A stretch of DNA of 13,914 bases from Tritrichomonas foetus. Lineage: Eukaryota; Parabasalia; Tritrichomonadida; Tritrichomonadidae. The stretch is taken from positions 1-13,914 of the forward strand of contig MLAK01000027.1 of assembly GCA_001839685.1 (NCBI GenBank). The letters run 5' to 3'. The translations under genes and the position numbers were made by a program. Below are positions 6,469-13,286 of this stretch, piece by piece (within the stretch, counting starts at the first letter, position 1; each line of letters begins with the position of its first letter). The notes beneath the pieces were generated by a model. That model worked only from the letters and a program-made list of their open reading frames with translations, ran no database searches and was not told the origin of the DNA.

Positions 6469-8730
6469 ATGACTGATACTATGAATGATTCCACGCAATT
6501 TAGACAATCCACTTATAAGCCAATCATATCAGATGCCGAAATCAAAGAAATATTCTATGCGAAATGCAAAGATTTCAATTTAACTGCAAATGAAAAATTA
6601 TTTTCTCGTTTTCAGAAGCATCAAGACAACTTATCAAAGCGTAAAACCTTTTCAATGGAGAACTGCGCACTCGGGCCTCTTTCCGCGGAGGTCATTTCCA
6701 GAGTCATTTTAAGCCATCCAGTTTTTCGCGTGGTTTCTTTGGCCGGAAACAGTATTGGCGATCAGGGCGCCATTTTTATTTCCAAATTAATTCAGGAAAC
6801 GAAGACTTTGATATCACTCAATTTATCATCAAATTCGATCGGCGACCAGGGTGGTGCTGCAATTTTCAATGCATTGAAAACAAATCAAACAATCATCGAT
6901 TTATCAATTGGAAGTTCGAGCGGAGTTGCAAGAAATTCATTTGGTATCAACACTTTAAAAGAACTCGGGGAAATGCTTGTTTCAAATCGTGTTTTATCAG
7001 ACCTTGATTTATCAATGACAGAAATATCATCAGAAACAATTGAACCAATTGTTTTAGGATTATCTTCAAATCGGACTCTGCGTGTATTAAATTTATCAAA
7101 TAATAATATTCGTTCGAAAGGTGTGATTTTAATTTTAAACAATTGCGAGAATTCGAGAATTGTTGAATTGAATTTATCCAATAATCAAATTAAAGATGAT
7201 TCAGCTCCTTATTTCGATAATTTTTTGAAAGTTAATAAATCTGTAAAGGTTCTTGATATTTCAGGAAATCAATTATCTCATAGATTCACAAATTCAATTT
7301 CACAAACATTAGGATCAGCTTCAATTTTAGAAGAATTGAATATATCAAGGAATCCACTTGGTGGACGTGGTGCTGTTCCTTTAGGTCCTGCACTTGCAAC
7401 AAACCAAATTCTCAAAAAGTTAAATATATCTGGATGTAAAATTCAAGTTTCCGGATTTATCGATTTTTGTAAAGAATTCATGAAAAATAAGGCTTTAGAA
7501 GTTTTTGAATGCCATAGAAATCCAATTCGTGATGATGGTGCCAAAAAATTAGCTAGAGTGATTAAAAAACATCAAAATATTAAGGAATTGAATATCGAAT
7601 TATGTGAAATTGCTGATGATGGAGCGAAAGCATTATTTAAGTCAATTTCGATGTCCCCACGTCTTGAAAAAATCTCTATTAAAAACAATTTAATTCGTGA
7701 TGGTATATGCATTCAAAATGCGATTACAGAAAATCCTAAAATATTATATTTAAATATAGAATACAATGATATTGAATATAAAACTTATCAAGAAATCCAA
7801 AGATTGACAAGTTTGAATTTGAAAAAATGGAAAGAAAGTCAAAAAGACAGAGTTGCAAATGAAGTTGAAGTTTTACAATCTGTGAATGCTGATTTAAGTG
7901 AAGTTAGACAAAGTATTTTAGAAGAAAGAGAAATGATTGATATCCTAATTCGTCAATTAAAAGAAAGTGAAGACACACTTCATGAAACTGATGTAAATTA
8001 TAGAAAGAAACTGCGTGACTTGGATGAAGAATATAATGAAATCCAACAAAAAGTAAGAGATCAAACTGATGAATATAGAAAGAACCTTGATAGTTTTCGG
8101 ACAGAAGTAAGTGACAGAGATATGGAGATTACTAATTTATCTAATCGTCTCGCACGTGAACAAGAAAACTTTAGAGTTGAATGTAAAACTGTTGCAACAT
8201 TAGAAGCAAAAATTGGAATTTCCAAACAAGAATTTGAATCAACTTTACTCGATCTTGATAAGAAACTCGAAGCTGCTAAAACAATGTACAAGGATATGAA
8301 AATGATGGTCATTTCTTCATATAGTGTTGTCCATGATAATATGGCTGCAACATCCGCTACAGCCGAAAAAGGAGATGCTGATGGTTCACAACCAAAAGAA
8401 AGTGGGAAAAAAGGAAAGAAAAGTGGAAAAGCCAAAGGAAAAGCTGCAAAAGGAAAGGGAGCGAAAGATGCCGGTGAAAGTAAAGAAGCACCAAAAGGAA
8501 AGGGAGCAAAAGGAAAGACTGCAAAAGGAAAAGCTGCAAAAGGAAAAGGTGGAAAGGCTGAAAAAGGTAAGCCAAAAGAGGAATCAACTGAAAAGCAAGA
8601 AGAGGAAAATAAAACTTCAGATTCGAAAGAAAATGAAGAACAAGATGGAACTGCAAGTATTCCAAATTTGCCTTCCAGTAATAGTGTAAAATCAGTTAAA
8701 TCGGCTCGATCGAACGAACCAACAGAATAA
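6469..8730 (+). CDS. RNI-type leucine-rich-repeat, coiled-coil protein with lysine-rich tail (LRRC45-like architecture)
   Basis: This 753-residue protein has four parts. Residues 1-59 are a helical N-terminus with YAKCKDF (30-36). Residues 60-450 are about a dozen leucine-rich repeats of roughly 28 residues, of ribonuclease-inhibitor type (for example LNLSSNSIGDQGGAAI, LNLSNNNIRSKG, LDISGNQLS). Residues 455-620 are a charged coiled coil without proline. Residues 640-703 are low-complexity Lys/Gly/Ala (KGKGAKGKTAKGKAAKGKG), followed by an acidic and Ser-rich end. No signal peptide or TM segment is seen. RNI repeats followed by a long coiled coil match LRRC45, a centrosomal linker protein, so a basal-body or cytoskeletal role is plausible; axonemal LRR proteins such as DRC5 are the alternative. 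The function is inferred from architecture only. The start is ATG 6469, but an overlapping upstream ATG at 6465 opens a three-codon uORF, and ATG 6481 is a possible true start. The stop is TAA. Confidence 0.88.
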   Translation: MTDTMNDSTQFRQSTYKPIISDAEIKEIFYAKCKDFNLTANEKLFSRFQKHQDNLSKRKTFSMENCALGPLSAEVISRVILSHPVFRVVSLAGNSIGDQGAIFISKLIQETKTLISLNLSSNSIGDQGGAAIFNALKTNQTIIDLSIGSSSGVARNSFGINTLKELGEMLVSNRVLSDLDLSMTEISSETIEPIVLGLSSNRTLRVLNLSNNNIRSKGVILILNNCENSRIVELNLSNNQIKDDSAPYFDNFLKVNKSVKVLDISGNQLSHRFTNSISQTLGSASILEELNISRNPLGGRGAVPLGPALATNQILKKLNISGCKIQVSGFIDFCKEFMKNKALEVFECHRNPIRDDGAKKLARVIKKHQNIKELNIELCEIADDGAKALFKSISMSPRLEKISIKNNLIRDGICIQNAITENPKILYLNIEYNDIEYKTYQEIQRLTSLNLKKWKESQKDRVANEVEVLQSVNADLSEVRQSILEEREMIDILIRQLKESEDTLHETDVNYRKKLRDLDEEYNEIQQKVRDQTDEYRKNLDSFRTEVSDRDMEITNLSNRLAREQENFRVECKTVATLEAKIGISKQEFESTLLDLDKKLEAAKTMYKDMKMMVISSYSVVHDNMAATSATAEKGDADGSQPKESGKKGKKSGKAKGKAAKGKGAKDAGESKEAPKGKGAKGKTAKGKAAKGKGGKAEKGKPKEESTEKQEEENKTSDSKENEEQDGTASIPNLPSSNSVKSVKSARSNEPTE
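8386..8577 (+). repeat. Degenerate in-gene repeat encoding the Lys/Gly/Ala tail
   Basis: Units close to GCAAAAGGAAAAGCT recur through this stretch. The 30 bases at 8431-8460 and 8521-8550 agree at 27 positions, showing tandem duplication. The encoded tail resembles histone H1 or other nucleic-acid- or tubulin-binding basic tails. Confidence 0.75.
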
Positions 8731-8939
8731 GATATATTTGTTTTTGTATAAAATCTAATATTTTACGCATGACTATTACTTTAATTTTTTACTTTTTCTC
8801 TGCATATGCTATATAACTCATCTAATCATTAATTTTATTGGTATGTAATCAGAAAATTGATGATTCATATTAATCTATTAATTTCACCTACAAACAATGA
8901 ATTGACCTAAAAACGGGGGAGATTTGACCATTGAACAAA

Positions 8940-9422
8940 ATGGATACTGGTGATGAGGTTGTCAGAAGAAATATTAAGCCAGACGAAGCAGAAATTCTTG
9001 ACCAAGATCAACAACAACAAGTCATAGATAATTTAAAAGCAGAATATGAAAGTATGCTTAAAACGCAAAGAATTGCTTTTTCAATTCTTGTTGCAATTGT
9101 TTCTATTGTTTGCTTTTTTGCAGCAAATTCTACAGGTCAATATAAAATATTTATTGCTGGTGCATTTTCATATATCTCTTTAATCCTTTGTGATAATTTT
9201 AATAAATCTTGGTGTTGGCTAGTCACTGCTGGATTTGAGCTCGTTTCACTATTCATATCATACCAAAACCGTTACAATATTCAAAGATTGGCCCTGATTT
9301 CCATTCACATTGGATACTTGATTTTAATCATTTTTTTGGTTTCTTCACATCATTTTTCTCAAAGTTTTCCAGATGAAATCAACAGATTACAGAAATTAAA
9401 ATATGGATCAAAACTTGCTTGA
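8940..9422 (+). CDS. Small four-TM membrane protein of unknown function
   Basis: This is a 160-residue protein starting at ATG 8940. The frame extends upstream only to a TTG at 8931, which I do not accept as a start in a eukaryote. The N-terminus (1-43) is hydrophilic and probably helical (DQDQQQQVIDNLKAEYESML). Four hydrophobic segments follow at about 44-62, 67-84, 92-108 and 116-135, then a basic, cytosol-like C-terminus ending YGSKLA. There is no cleavable signal peptide. With both ends hydrophilic and an even number of helices, both termini probably face the cytosol in the ER or other endomembranes. I do not recognise the family. It lies 209 bases after the LRR gene on the same strand, but nothing suggests a shared transcript. 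No clear Inr lies directly before the ATG; the nearest good match (TCATAT, 8865-8870) is about 70 bases away. The stop is TGA. Confidence 0.75.
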   Translation: MDTGDEVVRRNIKPDEAEILDQDQQQQVIDNLKAEYESMLKTQRIAFSILVAIVSIVCFFAANSTGQYKIFIAGAFSYISLILCDNFNKSWCWLVTAGFELVSLFISYQNRYNIQRLALISIHIGYLILIIFLVSSHHFSQSFPDEINRLQKLKYGSKLA

Positions 9423-9929
9423 ATATATACTAATATAATTAACACAACAATTATTTATGTTTTTGTGTGTTTTTCGAAAAGTTTATTATAATTACAAATC
9501 TTCATAAAAATCATCTTTCTAAAGATTTAACCTTTGTTGTTATTATTTATTATTATTATTATTGTTGTTGTTGTGTTTTTGCTTTGAGAAATATATTCTT
9601 TTAATGAATGTATCTATATGTGTATTGTGATTGAATCATTATGATTACGAAAATTAAATAATCGTGGGATTACATGAGATTCGTTGTGTTGTACAAAATA
9701 CAATATTTTCCATTTTTGCGATTGCAATTAGATATTGTGTGTATTCTACAATTAAGAGAAATAAGGTGATATGTCATTTTCAGAGTATATATGAATTTTA
9801 AATAAGCTTAATGAAATAGATATATCTATATATCTTCAACAATAATAAGTATGAAAAACAAAAAGGAAATACAAACACATTTTTTTGTTTTAATAAAATC
9901 CATAGTATAATACCGAAAACCATAGATTG
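9423..9929. other. Convergent spacer between four-TM gene and UBR gene
   Basis: Two genes end toward each other here. The spacer is A+T rich, with a trinucleotide tract at 9534-9574 and A/T runs. No open frame or RNA gene is visible. Both 3' ends must be processed within these 507 bases. Confidence 0.65.
9534..9574 (+). repeat. Imperfect trinucleotide repeat (TTG/TTA)
   Basis: Consecutive TTG, TTA and again TTG units form a compound microsatellite. It is the second T-rich trinucleotide array in a convergent spacer of this window. Confidence 0.8.
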
Positions 9930-10832
9930 TTACACATACAATCGGAATCTCCCTTTCTCAGGCCTTCCCTTGTTAAACTTTTTTGATACAATTTTTGCAG
10001 TCGTTCTTCTAACTGTCCTCGATTTCACAGGTGCAGTTTGAGGAACCTTCTTTTCTTTGCTTCTTGTTTCTGGCATTTCTTCAATAGGAACTATATCTGA
10101 AGAGGTAGTCTGGAAATTAATATTGGTCAAATTACTTTCCGCACTAATACAGTTCATTTTGAAATTCGAATTAGTTTGGCTCAATGATGGTGTAATCATT
10201 TTCTGTTGATAATTTGAAGTATAAAAAAGAGGTTTTTTCACTTCAAATACGGGCGATCTTGCCATCATCATTATCGGTGTCAATTTTGTAGGAATTTTAT
10301 TATTTTTACGTTTAACTCGGATTTCACTTTCTTTTTTCTTTTGATTAATATATTGATTGATTGGATTTTCTTTTTTCTCTTCTTCTTCATTTTCTTTAGT
10401 TTCTTTTTCATCAGTAAAATATGAACACACAAAAATATCTTCACTTTGATCTTTTGTTAGATTATTAATTATTTCCAAATCATTTAGTAAATCATTTTCT
10501 AATGTTGTGATTTCACTTTCTATGATATTTGATTTGACTTTTTCTTTAGGAGTTTCAATGAGTTTCGGTTTTTCGCGGCATTTGCAATATTGACCAATCG
10601 GGCAATCACCTGCGCCACAGTCACAAAAGAAATAAGGAGTTAAACCGACAGACAATTTGTGTCCTTTATGACAAATTTCAGCACAAGCATCACAACAACC
10701 TTTATTTGGATATAATGGATAACATGTTTCACAATGATACCAATGCTGTCGACGCAATTGTCTTCCGGTTATATTGAAGGAACAAAGTCCATCAATACAA
10801 GTCACCAATTCTTGGTTTTCTCGGGAAAACAT
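9930..10832 (-). CDS. Stand-alone UBR-box zinc-finger protein
   Basis: This is a 300-residue protein from ATG 10832. The frame extends to a TTG at 10862, which I reject as a start. Residues 12-85 form a UBR-type zinc finger, the N-degron-recognition fold of the N-end-rule ubiquitin ligases. Its elements are C12/C17, SFNITG, WYHCETC (C34, C37), CCDACAEICHKGH (C46/C47, C50, C54, H55, H58) and FFCDCGAGDC (C70, C72, C77), with C83 and C85 after. The FFCDCGAG form is closest to UBR4 and FBXO11 boxes. The rest (86-300) is low complexity: an acidic Glu/Lys stretch at 138-160, Ser/Thr-rich middle and a basic tail ending KGRFRLYV. No RING, HECT or PHD is seen, so it is either an adaptor that brings a substrate to another ligase or a protein-binding module. 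A TCAATA box gives a 9-base leader. The stop is TAA. The domain call is strong; the pathway role is inference. Confidence 0.87.
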   Translation of the reverse strand: MFSRENQELVTCIDGLCSFNITGRQLRRQHWYHCETCYPLYPNKGCCDACAEICHKGHKLSVGLTPYFFCDCGAGDCPIGQYCKCREKPKLIETPKEKVKSNIIESEITTLENDLLNDLEIINNLTKDQSEDIFVCSYFTDEKETKENEEEEKKENPINQYINQKKKESEIRVKRKNNKIPTKLTPIMMMARSPVFEVKKPLFYTSNYQQKMITPSLSQTNSNFKMNCISAESNLTNINFQTTSSDIVPIEEMPETRSKEKKVPQTAPVKSRTVRRTTAKIVSKKFNKGRPEKGRFRLYV

Positions 10833-10837
10833 AGTAT

Positions 10838-10843
10838 TATTGA
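10838..10843 (-). promoter_or_regulatory. Inr-like box of the UBR gene
   Basis: TCAATA on the minus strand differs from the strict initiator only by A in place of a pyrimidine after the +1 adenine (10841). The leader to ATG 10832 would be 9 bases. Confidence 0.3.
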
Positions 10844-11121
10844 AGTGCAAAAAATAATTCAAAAAGTTGGATTATCCTTTGAAAAAATTCGTGTATCAAC
10901 ACAAAATATTTACACCAATAATTTCTCATTCACTAAACCATATTCAAAAAAATTCTGTATGTACATTCAAATTTTGACAAGATTATGAAAAATTGCTTGC
11001 TTTACAAATAACCCGAAATATATAGAAGATAACATTAAAACGCTTTTATTTTGTATATACATTATTTTACCTCCAGGAAAGACATATTGTGCAGATTCAC
11101 TTTTTGTGTATGTATATACGT

Positions 11122-11370
11122 TTAAAAGATGTTGATTGAAAAAATAACCTTCTCAAATTCCACAGTATAGTTTTTCTGATAATCTGAATTTTCATGATCA
11201 GAAGATGATTGATATTTCACTTTATAGTGAGAGATATCTGCATTATGACTAGACTTGTCAAAGTTGATGACTAACTTTTCATTTCTAATTTGAAATTGTA
11301 AATATAGCCTCAACCTATATCAGGCAATGACGATGTTACGTTAAAATACATAACACTTAACTTTTTCAGT
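11122..11370 (-). pseudogene. Possible decayed coding fragment, minus strand
   Basis: A 62-codon open stretch (11313-11122) reads as plausible protein, with segments such as EKLVINFDKSSHNADISHYK and NYTVEFEKVIF. It has no ATG; the first in-frame codon after the stop region is only TTG. Just upstream, a different frame gives VTSSLPDIG directly before the junction, so one frameshift near 11312 would join the two. The family is not recognised; the strand pattern faintly recalls a beta-sandwich such as fibronectin type III. It could equally be chance in A+T-rich DNA. Confidence 0.22.
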
Positions 11371-11731
11371 ATGTATCTGGTTTTTTAATTGAGATAATTG
11401 TGATCTGTGCAATAAATATCTTATGATAAAATTAAATCCATCAATTACCACTTGTATATATAATTTACTTTATCATGTAGATTAGAGAAACCTCGTTTTG
11501 TTTAAAAAATTTTTGTATAGAGAATATGACCTGGCACCTTTGCTTTGGAAAATTTAGATAAAATGAGCAGGTACCTTTCTAGATGTGATGTACAATAATA
11601 TTTGACAGAAATTTGGAACAAAAAAGAATAGTCTACTGTCGAGAAACTGTAAAATGCCAATTTCCCGAATGATTCAGTTAACTGTTTATCTATCAAAAGA
11701 TAGAATTTTGGAATAATAATACTAAGAGAGA

Positions 11732-11932
11732 ATGTGCAATTTCTTTCGTTCTTTTTTCCTCAAAACTATTATTAACTTTTCAAAATCATTTATTTGCATA
11801 CTTCGTGACTATGTATCAAATGACATTGTAGAAATCCCAGGGAAGATTGTTTTTTCTTATGTGTATGTACCCAAAAATGCAGTTGATGAAGAGTTAATCG
11901 GAGAAATATTGTGTGAAGAACTATATTTATGA
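11732..11932 (+). CDS. Doubtful small ORF, 66 codons
   Basis: An ATG-initiated frame ends with an acidic, protein-like C-terminus (NAVDEELIGEILCEELYL). The N-terminal half is Phe/Ile-rich, as expected from random A+T-rich DNA. No Inr precedes it and I recognise no family. An overlapping minus-strand frame of similar length has no better claim. It may be a relic or chance. Confidence 0.15.
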   Translation: MCNFFRSFFLKTIINFSKSFICILRDYVSNDIVEIPGKIVFSYVYVPKNAVDEELIGEILCEELYL

Positions 11933-11958
11933 GCAAACTAAAGAAAGAAACATTATAT

Positions 11959-12108
11959 TTATGATAGATTTTCAATAGATTTAATGTTTTTGATAAATCT
12001 ATCATAAATTGCATTGAATTCATTTGGTTCATTTTCTTTTATATTTTCAAGAATATATTGCTCTTTTTCTTTCTATTCATCGACGCTTTCCAAGTATATA
12101 TTTTTAAA
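11959..12108 (-). pseudogene. Possible decayed C-terminal coding fragment, minus strand
   Basis: The minus-strand frame reads FKNIYLESVDE, one TAG (12075-12073), then 37 further codons including YILENIKENEPNEFNAIYDR before a TAA. The composition is much more protein-like than the surrounding DNA. There is no ATG, and stops lie directly upstream. It could be the end of a decayed gene. Confidence 0.25.
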
Positions 12109-12192
12109 TTAATTTTAGATTTGATCGCAAATGTCGATTAGAACTAGATGTAATTTGCAATAAAGAAAACTAAATCGATTATCAACGATAGA

Positions 12193-12474
12193 ATGAATTT
12201 AGATTCTATTAAAATTTCAAACGTACAAGAAACAATAAACAATAATTTGAAATGTTCGATAGATCTAAGATCAAAATAAGATATCTTGATTTGATGAATG
12301 ATTCATTGATGTTGGTAATCTTTCATTAATTGATTTTCAATTTTTCAATAAAACATCGATATCAGAACTAGTTGTATGTTTTCTCCAAAACTATCCCAAG
12401 ATATAGCATGCAAAGCTAATGATATTTTGAATGACTCCATCAATTTTTTCAATGAGTTGCAGACCAAATATTAA
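12193..12474 (+). pseudogene. Possible frameshifted gene relic, plus strand
   Basis: Several overlapping protein-like pieces follow one another in changing frames. MNLDSIKISNVQETI runs 12193-12279; a short piece around 12270-12310 contains YLDLMNDSL; FIDVGNLSLIDFQFFNKTS runs 12302-12406; and KLSQDIACKANDILNDSINF lies in 12376-12474, ending in TAA. About three frame changes would be needed to join them. The Leu/Asn/Ser-rich helical style resembles N-terminal regions of the large trichomonad ankyrin or BTB-like families, but I cannot name it. Promoter DNA of the Lunapark gene overlaps the end. Confidence 0.28.
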
Positions 12475-12538
12475 TACAAAACATCACAAGTAAACCAAAC
12501 AAATTTCATCAATTTATCTTAGAAGGTCAATTGTCAGT

Positions 12539-12544
12539 TCAATT
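12539..12544 (+). promoter_or_regulatory. Inr-like box of the Lunapark gene
   Basis: TCAATT has A instead of a pyrimidine after the +1 adenine at 12541. The 17-base leader to ATG 12558 equals that of the pseudokinase gene. A second TCAATT at 12527-12532 is an alternative. Confidence 0.3.
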
Positions 12545-12557
12545 TTTTCGATTTCGC

Positions 12558-13286
12558 ATGGGATCATCTCAGTCGGAAACACAACAGCTTGAGGCTCAAA
12601 TTACTCACCTTCATGATAACCTTGGAAAGTATTATTGTAGTCTTCGAAACAAAAAAGCGACAAGAAGCTTTTTAAATTTCAATCTGAAAATCTTTCTCAT
12701 CATTTCCATCCCACTCCTCATTATTCGACTATTTTATTTATGGGGGTCTCCAATCGATGAAATTTTTCGTACTCTCGCCAAACACGAATTGCTTTTCATT
12801 GCTATTGGAGTCACTATTTGGTCGTTCATCGAATTTATATTTGAACGATCAATGGCAAGCACTTCGGAAAAAATCGAAATCACAAGAAATAAAATGAGCA
12901 AAGTAATCGAAAAATACGAAGAATTAATCGATCTACCAAATATTCGAAAAGCCATCAAAGCATCAGGCGGAGATGCTTCTAAATTCCGAACACTTTCTGT
13001 TTCTGCATCAGATTTTGGAGTGAATGACACTTTTGGAAGCAAAAATTCGATATTCCAAAGAATCGGAAACGCAATCATGGGCGACGGGCCAGACAGAAGA
13101 TATGCAGTTATTTGCCCAGGATGTTGTGCTCACAATGGGATTGTTGATGAGTCGGAAATAAAGAACCTTAAATACGAATGTCCAAAATGCCACAAAGTTG
13201 TCACATTTACGACGATTGTACCTAAGAAAACAAAGAAACGTATAACGAAAGATGATATCCCTGATTTAGTGATGCCGACAGATTGA
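12558..13286 (+). CDS. Lunapark homologue, ER three-way-junction protein
   Basis: This 242-residue protein is read from ATG 12558. The upstream extension reaches only a TTG at 12531. The chosen start gives MGSSQS, an N-myristoylation signal known from Lunapark proteins. The layout is diagnostic: an N-terminal helix (about 4-35), two close TM segments (43-60 and 78-96), a short coiled coil (98-124), a Ser/Asp linker and a C-terminal four-cysteine zinc ribbon. The ribbon is YAVICPGCCAHNG with C186 and C189 (C190 extra), then YECPKC with C208 and C211. HNG after the first CxxC pair and Y-x-CPKC are the Lunapark hallmarks. The protein stabilises three-way junctions of the tubular ER, with both ends in the cytosol. 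It is shorter than the animal protein and lacks its proline-rich region. A basic, then acidic tail follows (PKKTKKRITKDDIPDL). The stop is TGA. Confidence 0.92.
   Translation: MGSSQSETQQLEAQITHLHDNLGKYYCSLRNKKATRSFLNFNLKIFLIISIPLLIIRLFYLWGSPIDEIFRTLAKHELLFIAIGVTIWSFIEFIFERSMASTSEKIEITRNKMSKVIEKYEELIDLPNIRKAIKASGGDASKFRTLSVSASDFGVNDTFGSKNSIFQRIGNAIMGDGPDRRYAVICPGCCAHNGIVDESEIKNLKYECPKCHKVVTFTTIVPKKTKKRITKDDIPDLVMPTD

Larger units (their letters stand above)
10833..12557. other. Long spacer with possible decayed gene fragments (1.7 kb)
   Basis: This spacer divides the divergent UBR and Lunapark genes. No convincing complete gene is present. Short open stretches with protein-like composition occur on the minus strand (11122-11370, 11959-12108) and plus strand (11732-11932, 12193-12474), broken by stops and frame changes. 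I read them as possible relics and list the best ones separately. Confidence 0.5.

Noticed and set aside
8061..8689. Frames on both strands overlapping the coiled coil and basic tail of the LRR gene
   Set aside because: They are shadows of low-complexity Lys/Glu codons, which give long open frames in other phases (Arg/Lys-rich or Leu/Phe-rich).
8841..8846. GTATGT as an intron 5' splice site
   Set aside because: It matches the trichomonad 5' motif, as do several others in the spacers, but no ACTAACACACAG-type 3' motif follows, and the flanking gene is complete without it.
10734..10988. Plus-strand frame of 84 codons opposite the UBR gene start
   Set aside because: It overlaps the zinc-finger coding region in antisense and has no motif or promoter.
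11502..11696. Minus-strand frame of 64 codons
   Set aside because: It begins with TTG, has no ATG, no Inr and no recognisable motif; aromatic-rich composition fits random A+T-rich DNA.
12734..13193. Minus-strand frames opposite the Lunapark gene
   Set aside because: They are antisense to a confidently recognised gene.
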